Positions 1-9,031 are shown, numbered from the stretch's first letter. The stretch: 64,000 nt of DNA from Bin18 sp965200355 (GCA_965200355.1 OZ241351.1:2046001-2110000), one strand, 5' to 3'. Program-made: numbers and translations. The notes: generated from the sequence alone by a model not told the origin.

Positions 1-332
1 TTGCCCAGGCCGTACATGCGCTTGCGATCATCGGCCTGATAGACTTCCCCATTCGCGTTGAGGTTGGAGACATCGGCCAATGCCTCGTTGCCCAGCCGGC
101 TTTTCTGGAGCGCGCTGATGCCGGTCTTGGTATGCAACTGGCCGTCCAGGCGTTGGGCAAAGGCCAGATGCTCCGCGTCCGTGAAGTGTTGATGGCGAAA
201 GACGAGCAGGGCGTGCTCGTCCATGCCGGCGCGAATCTCCAGCAGCGTCTCTGGGTCAGTCACCTGGCGGAGATCAATCGGGCCGACCTCGGCGGCGAAA
301 TGGGGATGGAGTTTGTGCAACGTCAGGGGCAT
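1..332 (-). CDS. TauD/TfdA family dioxygenase, N-terminal part
   Basis: The reverse strand is open from an ATG at 332 to the window edge, giving the first 110 residues. The start MPLTLHKLHPHFAAEVG and the segment LVFRHQHFTDAEHLAFA (about residues 43-59) are typical of the alpha-ketoglutarate- and Fe(II)-dependent dioxygenases related to TfdA and TauD, which hydroxylate small organic substrates and often release sulfite or cleave ethers. The HxD...H iron ligands lie further downstream and are outside the window, so neither activity nor substrate can be judged. It is divergent from the flavin oxidoreductase gene that begins at 493. Assignment rests on the N-terminal family pattern only. Confidence 0.75.
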   Translation of the reverse strand, partial: MPLTLHKLHPHFAAEVGPIDLRQVTDPETLLEIRAGMDEHALLVFRHQHFTDAEHLAFAQRLDGQLHTKTGISALQKSRLGNEALADVSNLNANGEVYQADDRKRMYGLG

Positions 333-492
333 AGGCAGCGGTCCTTTCTCGAACGCTGCTATACCACATCCCTGCTCGTCTTGGCGAGGGAGCGCGGCCC
401 CGAACCCGCGCCCAAGATTGACAGCCCAATCAGACGCGGCATATGGTGCGGTTCGTCGCCACCGACAAAATTGCTGCGTGAGGAGGTTTTTC

Positions 493-1371
493 ATGGATAT
501 TGGCAAAGTGGGGGTCTGGTTTTTTCTGGATGGCATGACGGCCCCTGAGAGTGCGCGGTTCGCCCAGACGGTTGAGCAATGCGGCTATCAGACCTTGTGG
601 ATTCCAGAGGCGGTCGGGCGTGAGCCGTTTGCCCATGCGGCCTATCTGCTGAGCAATACCGAGCAGTTGTCCATTGCAACCGGGATTGCCAATATCTGGG
701 CGCGAGACGCTTATACTATGGCTACGGCCACCAATACGGTCGCTGAGCTGTCGGGCGGGCGGTTTGTGCTCGGCATTGGCGTCAGCCACAAGCCGATTGT
801 GTCCAATCTGCGCGGCCACGACTATAACAAGCCGTACAGCTATATGAAGGAATACCTGCCGAAACTGAAAGACGTCTTTTATCAAGCGCCCAAACCCAAG
901 GAGCCGGCTCCTATCGTGATTGCCGCCCTGCATCCCAAAATGCTGGCCCTGTCCGCCGAACAGGCCCAGGGGACGCATACCTATTTTGTGCCGCCGGAAC
1001 ATACGGCCAAGGTGCGTGAACAGATCGGCCCTGACGCCTGGATTTGCGCTGCCCAGGCCGTCATTCTTGAGAAGGATGCGACCAAAGCCCGGGCCGCGGC
1101 ACGGCAGTATATGAAGACGTATGTCCCCCGCCTGCCCAATTACACCAACAATCTGAAAAACCTGGGCTGGCAGGACGCGGACTTTGAAGATGGGTGCAGC
1201 GATGCTCTGGTGGACGCCATTGTGGCCTGGGGCAGCGAAGAGCAGATTCAGGACCGTATCGACGCCCATCTTCAAGCCGGTGCCACGCACGTCTGCTTTT
1301 TGCCGGTCAAGGCAGACGACGAATCCCTGCCCGATATGCGCGCGGTCGAAGCCTTTGCCCCTGGGGCCTAG
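493..1371 (+). CDS. LLM class flavin-dependent oxidoreductase (F420-type family)
   Basis: This 292-residue protein has the TIM-barrel luciferase-like pattern: an N-terminal strand GKVGVWFFLDGM, then QCGYQTLWIPEA, and SGGRFVLGIGVSHKP near residue 90-105, the usual cofactor-side loop. Such proteins use FMN or F420 to oxidise or reduce small molecules in the cytoplasm; the substrate cannot be read from sequence. The ATG at 493 is preferred over longer in-frame starts because AGGAGG lies about 6 bases upstream and the family fold begins there. A GC-rich hairpin repeat follows directly after the TAG stop. It is one of five LLM-class genes in this window. Confidence 0.9.
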   Translation: MDIGKVGVWFFLDGMTAPESARFAQTVEQCGYQTLWIPEAVGREPFAHAAYLLSNTEQLSIATGIANIWARDAYTMATATNTVAELSGGRFVLGIGVSHKPIVSNLRGHDYNKPYSYMKEYLPKLKDVFYQAPKPKEPAPIVIAALHPKMLALSAEQAQGTHTYFVPPEHTAKVREQIGPDAWICAAQAVILEKDATKARAAARQYMKTYVPRLPNYTNNLKNLGWQDADFEDGCSDALVDAIVAWGSEEQIQDRIDAHLQAGATHVCFLPVKADDESLPDMRAVEAFAPGA

Positions 1372-1380
1372 GCCCCGGCG

Positions 1381-1413
1381 TTCCCCCTGATAAGGGGGAT
1401 TGAGGGGGTGGCC
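1381..1413. repeat. Dispersed hairpin repeat, CCCCCT-AAGGGGG type (family B)
   Basis: Just after the LLM gene the sequence reads TTCCCCCTGATAAGGGGG followed by ATTGAGGGGGTGGCCCG. The same short C-run/AA/G-run hairpin with a trailing GGGGGT(T)GCC recurs at 33911, 36654 and 37607. It may also act as a transcription terminator stem, but no T-run follows. Confidence 0.6.
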
Positions 1414-1534
1414 CGTCCCGTGCCCGTTGAGCGGTACACGCGAGGCGGCCATCGGTTCACTACAGTGATGCGGAGGTTGTCACGTCCGCAGATAGAGAGC
1501 GGGAGATCGAATCTGCACGAAACAGCACGGCGGA

Positions 1535-2449
1535 TCAGCCCCCGCGTTGAAACACCAGCTCCGGGACCACCACCTCCCATTCCTCGCATTTGAGAGCATT
1601 CTGGTATTGTGGTTCCGAGTCGGTTCGACTGCGCGTCACAACAGCCAGGACCGTTGCCGACTGCAAGCGCATTGCAGCCGGGGGTGTATAACCTTTGGCG
1701 AGGCGGCCTACTCTGTTTCCGCTCCGGTCCAGCAGGCGCCACGGCCGCTGCGTGGTCCAGACTTGGAGCGGGTCGCCAGGCGCAAGAGCGGCGATGGTAC
1801 GATGCACCGGGGTGTTGGCCCGGTAGCGCCCCGCGAAGCTCAGATCAATATCGCGCAGACTGAGGCGCTTATAGCGGGTGGTCATCTCCGGGATGGGCGA
1901 CGGTACGGCGACCGGGGGCCGGTGCAGGACCGCAGGATGGTCGTGTAAGGGCGCTTGGAACGGCTGGGATTCATGAAAGCGCATCAGCGCTAAGGTCTGC
2001 CGGGCGCGGGTCATAGCGACATAGTAGAGGCGGCGCGGTGCATCTGCGTCTTCGCCCTGGCCAACTTTGTTCCAGCCACCGTCCAGAACAACAACGTGGT
2101 CGAACTCCAGCCCTTTGGCGCGATGGGCGGTCAACAGTAACAAACCGCGCTGGCGGCGGCGCACATCTCGTCCCCATTCCGCCAGCCACTCAATGAAGTG
2201 GCCCAGCGGCGTTTCCGTCCCGCCGGTTTCCAGAGCGTATTCGTCCGCGGCTTCCCGCAGCAGTTCGACCCAGGCGTTGGACACTTGGGCATCCAGCCAA
2301 GCGCTGAGGACGGTACTGCCCACGAGGTCGATTTCGCGCTGGCGGAGCCAAGTAAACAGGGCCTGGGTCTCTCGCAGCCGCCAAAACCCAGGGATTTCCT
2401 CGTTTCCCATCTGGACCGGAATACCGTGGACTTCGCAGCCGACCCGCAC
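1535..2449 (-). CDS. Helicase fragment: UvrD C-terminal motor domain
   Basis: This open segment carries the last UvrD/Rep motifs: LLTAHRAKGLEFDHVVVLD (motif V region) and RLYYVAMTRARQTLAL (motif VI). It is in the same frame as the segment ending at 2468; only the TAG at 2468-2470 separates them (AVIAR-stop-WRYLEPVR). The ATG at 2449 is internal and has no reason to be a true start. The C-terminal 150 residues after motif VI lack a recognisable domain. Confidence 0.6.
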   Translation of the reverse strand: MRVGCEVHGIPVQMGNEEIPGFWRLRETQALFTWLRQREIDLVGSTVLSAWLDAQVSNAWVELLREAADEYALETGGTETPLGHFIEWLAEWGRDVRRRQRGLLLLTAHRAKGLEFDHVVVLDGGWNKVGQGEDADAPRRLYYVAMTRARQTLALMRFHESQPFQAPLHDHPAVLHRPPVAVPSPIPEMTTRYKRLSLRDIDLSFAGRYRANTPVHRTIAALAPGDPLQVWTTQRPWRLLDRSGNRVGRLAKGYTPPAAMRLQSATVLAVVTRSRTDSEPQYQNALKCEEWEVVVPELVFQRGG

Positions 2450-2467
2450 CGGCTCCAGATAGCGCCA

Positions 2468-3163
2468 CTAGCGGGCGATAACGGCACATTTGGACCAGTT
2501 CCAGTCCGCTGTCCGGGCGGACAGACGCTGCAACTCTGCTATCGCGGCCTGAGCCTGCGAGACCGGGTCATGCCGTATGGGGAGAACCTGCACCCGGCCG
2601 CGCGACACGGGGTCCCACTCTTCCCAATCTCCGCCGGGCGGCTGCTTGGTACGCGCCCGGTCAATATGAATGGGATGGTCGGATTTCATGCGCTGGGCGG
2701 CCGGCTCAATCACCGCGTTGGCCGCCGCAATGATGTGCGCCGTGGAGCGATAATTGGCCGTCAGGAAAGCCGGTCTGGCCCGATAGTCTGTCTCAAAACG
2801 CTTGATAAACTCGACCGACGCCCCGCCGAAAGCGTAGATGTTCTGGTCGTCATCGCCCACGGCAAACAGGCTGAGCTTATCGTCTTCATCGGACAGGGTG
2901 CGGCCAGCCAGGGCCGAGATTAACTCATACTGCTCCGGGCCGATGTCCTGGTACTCGTCCACGAGTATCCAGCGGAAACCGGCCAGCAGCCGCGCCCGCT
3001 GCTCATCGGCGTCATCCGCCGGCAGCCCCGCGCCCCAGCAGGTCCACCGCTTGGCGGAGTATGTCTTGGAATAGGTCGTTACCCAGTCGTTGCGCGCGGC
3101 CGCTGAAGCTGGCACCCACCAGCCGCATAGCAAAGCCGTGACAGGTGAGGACAGTGAGGCCAC
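2468..3163 (-). CDS. Helicase fragment: UvrD motor, DEYQD and GDDDQNIY motifs
   Basis: The useful part begins around 3035, where the frame is entered by a shift, and holds WILVDEYQDIGPEQYELI (Walker B/motif II), FAVGDDDQNIYAFGGA (motif III) and FLTANYRSTAHIIAAAN (motif IV). The first 40 residues of the open frame are out-of-frame translation. It ends at a TAG (2468-2470) that interrupts an otherwise continuous helicase sequence. Confidence 0.6.
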   Translation of the reverse strand: MASLSSPVTALLCGWWVPASAAARNDWVTTYSKTYSAKRWTCWGAGLPADDADEQRARLLAGFRWILVDEYQDIGPEQYELISALAGRTLSDEDDKLSLFAVGDDDQNIYAFGGASVEFIKRFETDYRARPAFLTANYRSTAHIIAAANAVIEPAAQRMKSDHPIHIDRARTKQPPGGDWEEWDPVSRGRVQVLPIRHDPVSQAQAAIAELQRLSARTADWNWSKCAVIAR

Positions 3164-4824
3164 GGGCCGCGTCGCCGAGCAGGTCGGCCAGACGGCCGAC
3201 GAATCTCCACCGCAGCGTGGCGATTATAGGCCAGGGCCAAAATGCCGCGCGGGTTTTCACGCCGGACGCGCAATAGATAAGCGATTCGATGGACCAGGAC
3301 CCGGGTCTTACCGGAGCCGGGACCGGCCAGCACCAGAACGTTGGTCTGTTCCCGGTCGTCGGTAACAATACGCCGCTGGACGGGATTTTTCAGGTTTTCC
3401 ACAATGGCCCGCCACGATTTCCGCGTGGTCTGGCGCGCAATCTCCTTGTCGCGCTGAGGCAGCCAGCGGCGCAGAAAGTCCTGCTGCTTCAGACCGAAGT
3501 AGTCCATGACGAGAGCCAGCGCGTCGGTCATGGCCTGCAAGCCACGTTGGACATACTCTGCCATGACGTGAATCTGGAGCACCTGATCCTGGTAATGGAG
3601 CTTGAGGGGTGTGAAGTCGGCGCTGGTGAAGCGGCGCTGTTCTTGACTCAGACGGATGGACATGGCCGGACGGAAGACGGCCAGCCCCTTATTGAGGCGG
3701 ATGATTTCCTGTTCGTGCAGCCATAGCAGGGCGCGGTCCAGCAACCGTTCGGGGTCCTTGGCCGTGTTTTTGAGTTCCAGGTCGGATCGGACCGCGTTCA
3801 GCAGCTTGCCAAGCGTAGTTTCGACTAACAGGTCTGTCCCCCGACTTCCTGGCGACAGGCTGCCGAGCAGGTGAGCTAACAGCACCCGCGCTGCGGCCCG
3901 GCGTCGTTCCGCCGTCTTTATCAGCGCCGTCCACTCGCGCTGAAGCGTGATCTGCATGGCCTCTCGGCCCAACTCGCGCACGCCCAGGCTCCCCCTGCCC
4001 CCTTCCTCGCCGCGCCCGTCCAGGGCAAGGCCGCGTAGAATACGGACCACACGTTCCGGCAGGGCGGAGGTGTGACCGGCATCTTTGAGCTGCTGAGTGA
4101 CGAGGTGCACGTACAGGGGCAGGGTGTCGTCCTTCCCCATGTCCGGGGCTGCTTCTCGCAGGGCGGCGATGAGGTCGCTCTCCAGGGCCGCGGCTTCGTC
4201 AAAGCGTTTGAGCGAGGTATGTTGGACCCCGGCGTGGACAAAGGCCGTCAGTGCGGTGTCGTTGTTGGCAAGGCCCAGCCGCTCCAGGTCGTGCAGGCCC
4301 CGGCGTACCTGTTCCGCGGGCAGGCCGGAGACGGTCATCAACTCGTCGGTAGAGATACCCTCGTCGGGGTCGGCATCAATCAAGTTCTCGGTAATGGCTA
4401 AGAGCCGCTTGCGGTAGTCAGGCGTCACGCTGGTCTTGGCCAGTTTGGCTCGGGCCTCTTCCATTGAGTTGACTCGCAGAGAGGACGGAAAGACCTGGAC
4501 GCGATCCTCTCCACGGGTTAATAAGGCCGCCTCCTCCAGCCAGGAGAGCGCAGTCCGTACGCGCGTATCGTCGGTCGCGGAGTCGCGCTCGAACGCGGCG
4601 TCTTCGTCTTCACCCAGAATTTCTCCCACCGTGGCGACGATCTGACCGCTCAGGCGCTTCTTGCGGTCCAGGTTACGCAACGCCCTGAGGATGGCGTGGA
4701 TTTCTGGTCGGGTCAGCCGTGAGCGGGCCGACAGACCGAACTGGCGCTCAACATCGTCCGCGGTGTAGAGCAGTACGCAACGCGCCGTTCCCCGGTCGCG
4801 GCCGGCCCGGCCGGCCTCCTGCAC
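3079..4824 (-). CDS. Helicase fragment: end of RecQ, linker, UvrD Walker A
   Basis: The segment starts just after the TAG at 4825-4827 with RecQ motif VI (QEAGRAGRDRGTARCVLLY), runs through a winged-helix and linker region, and ends with the UvrD Walker A LVLAGPGSGKTRVLVHRIAY and motif Ia ILALAYNRHAAVEIRR. After about 3205 the frame is wrong: the true continuation, RLADLLGDAARGLTVLTCHG, is in the neighbouring frame. One extra C in CGTCGGCCGTCTG would explain the shift. Confidence 0.65.
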   Translation of the reverse strand: MQEAGRAGRDRGTARCVLLYTADDVERQFGLSARSRLTRPEIHAILRALRNLDRKKRLSGQIVATVGEILGEDEDAAFERDSATDDTRVRTALSWLEEAALLTRGEDRVQVFPSSLRVNSMEEARAKLAKTSVTPDYRKRLLAITENLIDADPDEGISTDELMTVSGLPAEQVRRGLHDLERLGLANNDTALTAFVHAGVQHTSLKRFDEAAALESDLIAALREAAPDMGKDDTLPLYVHLVTQQLKDAGHTSALPERVVRILRGLALDGRGEEGGRGSLGVRELGREAMQITLQREWTALIKTAERRRAAARVLLAHLLGSLSPGSRGTDLLVETTLGKLLNAVRSDLELKNTAKDPERLLDRALLWLHEQEIIRLNKGLAVFRPAMSIRLSQEQRRFTSADFTPLKLHYQDQVLQIHVMAEYVQRGLQAMTDALALVMDYFGLKQQDFLRRWLPQRDKEIARQTTRKSWRAIVENLKNPVQRRIVTDDREQTNVLVLAGPGSGKTRVLVHRIAYLLRVRRENPRGILALAYNRHAAVEIRRPSGRPARRRGPWPHCPHLSRLCYAAGGCQLQRPRATTG

Positions 4825-5958
4825 CTAGCTTTCCAGCGAACCAGGAATATCGGCGTGAATCACCAGCCGCACGTCCGGCTTGTCGATACCCATGCCAAAG
4901 GCGTTGGTGGCGACGATGACCTGAATATCGCCACTGATGAAGCGACGTTGCACGTTCTTCTTGGTCTCTGGTAACAGGCCGGCGTGGAAGTGGGTGGCGT
5001 TGATCTGCTTGGTACATAAATACTGGGCGATATGCTCGGTTTGGGGGCGAGTCGCACAGTAGACGATGGCACCGCCAGGCCTGCCCGACGGCAGGGTCGT
5101 GGTCAGGATTTGGTGGATATGGGCGAATTTCTCGCCGCCCGTCGTTGGCACAACCACGAATTCCAGGTTGGTGCGTCGAGCGCCCCCGTCAAAAATGCTC
5201 AGGTCAATGCCAAGCTTGTCATGGAAGTGGGTGCAGATGTCTTCTCGCACATCAGGCTTGGCCGTTGCCGTCAGGCAGACAATCTGTCCGTTGGGGGTCT
5301 GCTCACGGATGAAACGCGCCACATAGCGATAGTCGGGCCGGAAGTCATGCCCCCAGCGTGACAGGCAGTGCGCCTCGTCTAACACCCAGGTCGCAATCTC
5401 ACGCTGGTCCAGGACCCGGCGCACGGACCGGCTGCGCAGTTGCTCGGGCGAGACAATGAGGGTGCTGGCATCGCCCAGGCGCACCCGCTCCAGGGCTGCC
5501 GAGCGCTCGGGCATGGAGAACATGCCGTTGATGGTCACGCTGGATACGATGCCGTGGGCCTCCAGGCCGGCGACTTGGGCGGTCATGAGCGCTACCAGTG
5601 GTGAAATGACTACCGTCAGCGCACCGGTCTTATCGTACCGGGACAGGGCCGGAATCTGATAGCACAGTGATTTGCCGGTGCCGGTCGGCAAAATACCCAG
5701 CACGTCTTTTCCGGCCATGATCGCCTCGACAATGGCCTGCTGCATGGGTTGGCCGTTCGCATCGCGGGGCTCTGGACGAAAGTCTGGAAACCCGAACCAG
5801 CGTTTCAGTTCCTTGCGGGCGTTGTGCCGCTCCCGACACCATTCACAGACGGGACTCGTGCAGGCCGTATCGCGTAAGCGGCGCACCAGCCCCCCGGCTT
5901 CGGGGAACTCGTGCCGCACCCAGGGAGGCATGACTGAGTTCCCGCCGGCCACCGACAA
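4825..5958 (-). CDS. Helicase fragment: RecQ ATPase domain
   Basis: This 377-codon segment contains the RecQ core: Walker A GILPTGTGKSLCYQIPAL, VVISPLVALM, DEAH box VLDEAHCLSRWGHDFRPDYR, CLTATAKPDVRED and TNAFGMGIDKPDVRLVIHAD. It stops at TAG 4825-4827 inside motif VI. The family sequence at this point is normally ENYVQEAGRAGRD, so the stop replaces a Tyr codon. The upstream part continues in another frame beyond about 6080. Confidence 0.7.
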   Translation of the reverse strand: MSVAGGNSVMPPWVRHEFPEAGGLVRRLRDTACTSPVCEWCRERHNARKELKRWFGFPDFRPEPRDANGQPMQQAIVEAIMAGKDVLGILPTGTGKSLCYQIPALSRYDKTGALTVVISPLVALMTAQVAGLEAHGIVSSVTINGMFSMPERSAALERVRLGDASTLIVSPEQLRSRSVRRVLDQREIATWVLDEAHCLSRWGHDFRPDYRYVARFIREQTPNGQIVCLTATAKPDVREDICTHFHDKLGIDLSIFDGGARRTNLEFVVVPTTGGEKFAHIHQILTTTLPSGRPGGAIVYCATRPQTEHIAQYLCTKQINATHFHAGLLPETKKNVQRRFISGDIQVIVATNAFGMGIDKPDVRLVIHADIPGSLES

Positions 5959-6134
5959 CCAGGCCAGAGCATACGCCAGCCCCCAGCCCTTGCCGGTCGT
6001 ATCCGCCAGGGTTTCTTGGAATACTATCTGGCTCTGGGTGAGACAGGTTATAGACGCGAGCCGGTCACGGATTGCCCCAGAGGCCGCGCCGGGGGATGGG
6101 CGGGCCCGCTCCGCGCAGGGCGGCGAAAAAAGCG

Positions 6135-6629
6135 TTAAAACCGTCTCCGGTGGCGTCCGCGCTGGTCAGCCAGTGCCAGGCGGTCAGGAGGGCGGGGTCC
6201 GCTGCGCTCAACGCTTTTTGCTGGTCGCTGAAAACGTCCAGAGAGGCGAGCGTCTAACTCTGGGTCATTGACCCGTCCCCGTTTGAGTTGGGCCTCCTGA
6301 TAGTGTTTGACCAGATGGTGATACGGGTGGCGAGGGAAGGCCAGGGGATTGAGCCGCAGAGTATCCACCGCCGGCAGGCGCAGCAGCCGCAAGTCGGGTT
6401 TTGCCGCGCCCAGATGAGGCAGGTCGAACGCAATCAGGTTATGACCCAGCAGGTAATCCACGCCCGTGGCGAATGTGTCCAGGTCTTTCAGGGCCGGGTG
6501 CAGCGCTCCCCCGCGAAATGTGTGGGCCTTGCCACTCCGCGACCGCACTGCACCAAAGGCATGGATGCGGTTGTCGCGGCGTCCGACTTCGAGGTCTAGT
6601 GCTAGAAAGTCTGCAAAAAGCTGGTCCAC
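6135..6629 (-). CDS. Helicase fragment: N-terminal DnaQ-like exonuclease domain
   Basis: The ATG at 6629 lies 8 bases downstream of the preceding gene's stop. The first 120 residues look like a DEDD exonuclease: ALDLEVGRRDNRIHAFG (Exo I, D-x-E) and YLLGHNLIAFDLPHLG (Exo II). After about residue 128 (position 6245) the translation is out of frame; the neighbouring frame gives SDQQKALSAADPALLTAWHW, the expected linker to RecQ. It is the start of the broken helicase gene. Confidence 0.65.
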   Translation of the reverse strand: MDQLFADFLALDLEVGRRDNRIHAFGAVRSRSGKAHTFRGGALHPALKDLDTFATGVDYLLGHNLIAFDLPHLGAAKPDLRLLRLPAVDTLRLNPLAFPRHPYHHLVKHYQEAQLKRGRVNDPELDARLSGRFQRPAKSVERSGPRPPDRLALADQRGRHRRRF

Positions 6630-6637
6630 AGCGGTAT

Positions 6638-7189
6638 TCAGAAGCCGGCGACGCCCTTGTCGAGTTGGACGCCGAAGGAATTGAGTGCCATGGACACCAT
6701 ATTGTACTGGCCGACGGTGAAGACCACATCCATGAGCTGCTGGGTCGTGTAGCGCTCGCTCAGGGCTGCCCAGGTTGCGTCGCTGATACAGGCGTCTGCA
6801 TGCAGCTCGTCCGCGGCCCGCAGCAGGCTGGCGTCAAACGGCTCCCAGCCGTCGGCATCCGGGCCGGCTTTAATCCGGGCGATTTCTTCGTCCGTCAGGC
6901 CGGCTTCTCTGCCGAAAATGACATGCTGGCCCCATTCGTATTCAGCCTGACACAGCCAGCCGATCCGCAATATCAACAACTCGCGCTCCCTGGGGACTAG
7001 GGTCGAGGTGTCGCCCATGATATGGTAGGCCCAGACCTGAAATTTTTTCGCGGCTTCCCAATGGCGAGCCAGCGTCCCAATCACATTATACACCTGTCCC
7101 TCACGCGAGCGGGGCTCCAGGGCCGCACGTTGTTCGTCTGTCCATTCGTCTGCTGCCAGGGGGGTAATACGGGGCTGGGCGAGTTTCAT
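6638..7189 (-). CDS. Carboxymuconolactone decarboxylase family protein
   Basis: This 183-residue protein has the AhpD/CMD-like helical pattern: RERELLILRIGWLCQAEYEW (residues 67-86) followed by GQH (87-89) and LTDEEIARIKAG. Peroxidase-type members carry a CxxC pair here; this one keeps C80 and H89 but has an E-Y-E-W stretch instead of the second Cys. That points to the decarboxylase or unknown-function branch rather than a thiol peroxidase. An AAGGAG-like site (AGAAGGAGAAT) precedes the ATG. It lies between the amidohydrolase at 7270-8382 and the helicase, all on the reverse strand, so it may be co-transcribed with the amidohydrolase. Confidence 0.88.
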   Translation of the reverse strand: MKLAQPRITPLAADEWTDEQRAALEPRSREGQVYNVIGTLARHWEAAKKFQVWAYHIMGDTSTLVPRERELLILRIGWLCQAEYEWGQHVIFGREAGLTDEEIARIKAGPDADGWEPFDASLLRAADELHADACISDATWAALSERYTTQQLMDVVFTVGQYNMVSMALNSFGVQLDKGVAGF

Positions 7190-7269
7190 GACATTCTCCT
7201 TCTACAGCAAGGCCGAGGGCCGGCCCTCGGCCTTGTCTCGCTATGGCAGGTCTCAAGCGCAGCGTGGTT

Positions 7270-8382
7270 TTACTCCAGGCCGTATACGCGCGCCGCGGTA
7301 TCGTGGACGATCTTCCGCACTTCCTCGTCGGGCAACATGCCCAGCCGCTTGGTGACGATCTCCCGCGAGCGCGGAAAGGTCGCCGCGGTGTGGGGATAAT
7401 CGGACGACCACATGGTGTTGTCCGGACCGTAGCGCTGGAGAGAATCCACAAAGACCGGGTCGGAGATAAAGGTCGCGTATACCTGACGGGTGATATATTC
7501 ACTGGCGCGTAGCGGCAGGTCCAGCTTCCCGAGCGCGCCTAAGCGGCGCTGTATGATGTCGAGGCGGTACATGAAATAGGCCATCCAGCCGACGTCGTTT
7601 TCCGCGGAGACGATCTTCAGGCCGGGAAACTTCTCCAGCACGCCGCCATAGACCATCTCGGCAATCGAGCGCTCAATCTGGTGATGGAGGGTCGCCAGGG
7701 ACAGTAGAAAGCCTTTGCCGCTGGCCGGGTTTGCGCCGGTGCCGCTCCGGGCGGTGAGGATGTGGAGGGACAACGGCATATGCAGGTCCTGGGCGGCGGC
7801 CCAGAACGGCTCATAGTCGGGATGGCTATAGGGACGGTCGTCCGGCGGTTCGGCCCAGATCATCGCGCCCTGCATCCCGTGTTTGGCGATGCGTTGGAGC
7901 TCGTCCACGGCCAGAGCAATGTCTTCCAGCGTAATCAGACCCAACGGGACGAGGCGCTTCGGATCGTAGCTGCAATACTCGGTGGCCCAGTCATTAAAGG
8001 CCCGAAAGCAGGAATAGCGCAGTTCTGCGTCGTCCAAACCGAACAGCGGCATCCCCATAGAGGTATAAATAACCTCTGCCCGGACCCCGTCACGATCCTG
8101 GTCGGCGAGCCGATAGGCCGGGTCCCAGACGCTCTTGGGCGCTGCATCAAAGCCTTTTTTGTTGTGCTCGGGCAGTTCCGGCGACGGCACCCCAGCCCCA
8201 AAGAAGCCGGCGACGGACATGGGGGTGATGTTCTCACACACGAACCACTCGCCGGCGCGGCCGTTCAGCCCCTTGACGGTGCGCGGCGCCCGGTCGCGAA
8301 ACTTCTTATCCATCCGCTCGGCCCACATCGTGGGGGGCTCAACAAAATGTGAGTCCGCGGAAATCAGTGTATACTCTGACAT
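7270..8382 (-). CDS. Amidohydrolase-2 family (ACMSD-like) metal-dependent hydrolase
   Basis: This 370-residue protein is of amidohydrolase-2 type. The metal-binding start is SADSHFVEPPTMW (D10, H12), the barrel centre has MPLSLHILTAR, then KIVSAENDVGWMAYFMYRLD, and the conserved SDYPH lies at residues 327-331. This branch covers decarboxylases and hydrolases such as ACMSD; the reaction here is unknown. The ATG at 8382 follows GGAGGGAACACCC. A paralogue with the same motif layout lies at 31117-32250. Its CMD-like neighbour downstream suggests a shared role in breakdown of ring or carboxylic compounds, which is inference. Confidence 0.9.
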   Translation of the reverse strand: MSEYTLISADSHFVEPPTMWAERMDKKFRDRAPRTVKGLNGRAGEWFVCENITPMSVAGFFGAGVPSPELPEHNKKGFDAAPKSVWDPAYRLADQDRDGVRAEVIYTSMGMPLFGLDDAELRYSCFRAFNDWATEYCSYDPKRLVPLGLITLEDIALAVDELQRIAKHGMQGAMIWAEPPDDRPYSHPDYEPFWAAAQDLHMPLSLHILTARSGTGANPASGKGFLLSLATLHHQIERSIAEMVYGGVLEKFPGLKIVSAENDVGWMAYFMYRLDIIQRRLGALGKLDLPLRASEYITRQVYATFISDPVFVDSLQRYGPDNTMWSSDYPHTAATFPRSREIVTKRLGMLPDEEVRKIVHDTAARVYGLE

Positions 8383-8579
8383 GGGTGTTCCCTCCTTAAC
8401 TGCTCGCTCTTGGTTCTGCCCTACTCTACGTCAGATGCGGCGGGTTTTCCACGCCTTGCTTGCGAGTTTCTCCCTCGTTTATAGTGAAGCGCGTCCGACA
8501 GACCTGGCAGCTATGCAGCGTGGAGTGTGGGCCGCCGGTTCAAACTCGACCGGACCGGGAGGCCGGTTTGTGAGGGGAT

Positions 8580-9017
8580 ATGGAAATACTGGAAATGATC
8601 GCCATTCTGGCGTGCTCGATTTTTGCCGGGGCCGCGATTTACGGTACGGTGGTGGAGCATCCGGCCCGTCTCGCCTGTGGGACGGAACTCGCCGCCACTG
8701 TTTTTGGGCCAAGCTATAAGCGCGCCGCGGTGATGCTGGCTTCTCTCGCGCTTCTGGCAACGCTGGCCGGTGTTGGGGTAGCGCTAAACGGCGGGGTGGG
8801 ACTCTGGTTCGCAGGGGCGGGCCTCATTTTCTTTGTCGTGCCGTTCACCTTCTTGGGCATTATGCCGACGAACAAGCAACTGCTTGACCCGGAGCGCGAC
8901 CGCACCTCAGAAGAAACCCAAGTGCTGATCGAGAAGTGGGGCAGACTTCATGCTATCCGCAGCGTTTCAAGCTGTGCCGCGTCCATCCTGTATGTGTATC
9001 TTGGGGTGACAACCTAA
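8580..9017 (+). CDS. DUF1772 (anthrone oxygenase-like) membrane protein
   Basis: This 145-residue protein has four hydrophobic segments (about residues 5-22, 52-72, 75-95 and 125-143) and the conserved start YGTVVEHPARLACG that marks the DUF1772/anthrone oxygenase family, with the conserved NKQLLD after the third segment. Fungal anthrone oxygenases belong to this family; in bacteria the function is mostly unknown. The ATG at 8580 overlaps the GGGGAT site. It stands alone on the forward strand, between the reverse-strand amidohydrolase and the aor operon. Confidence 0.8.
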   Translation: MEILEMIAILACSIFAGAAIYGTVVEHPARLACGTELAATVFGPSYKRAAVMLASLALLATLAGVGVALNGGVGLWFAGAGLIFFVVPFTFLGIMPTNKQLLDPERDRTSEETQVLIEKWGRLHAIRSVSSCAASILYVYLGVTT

Positions 9018-9031
9018 CCGCGTCAGGCGTA

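Larger units (their letters stand above)
1535..6629 (-). pseudogene. Broken giant helicase: DnaQ-like exonuclease + RecQ + UvrD domains
   Basis: Read with corrections, one about 1,700-residue protein runs from the ATG at 6629 to the stop at 1535. Its order is a 3'-5' exonuclease-like domain (LDLEVG; LLGHNLIAFDLPHL), a RecQ helicase (GILPTGTGKSLCYQ; VLDEAHCLSRWGHDFRP; QEAGRAGRDRG), a linker, then a UvrD/Rep helicase (LAGPGSGKTRV; LVDEYQDIGPEQ; AVGDDDQNIYAF; LLTAHRAKGLEFDHV). At least six lesions interrupt it: frame changes near 6240, 6080, 3200 and 3035, and in-frame TAG codons at 4825-4827 (where RecQ proteins have Tyr in LENYVQEAGR) and 2468-2470. The domains between lesions stay well conserved, so the damage is recent or partly a sequence error. 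Such fusions exist in other bacteria and probably serve DNA repair. Confidence 0.8.

Noticed and set aside
430..1452. 340-codon reverse-strand frame over the first LLM gene
   Set aside because: Antisense to a gene with clear LLM motifs and a good ribosome site.
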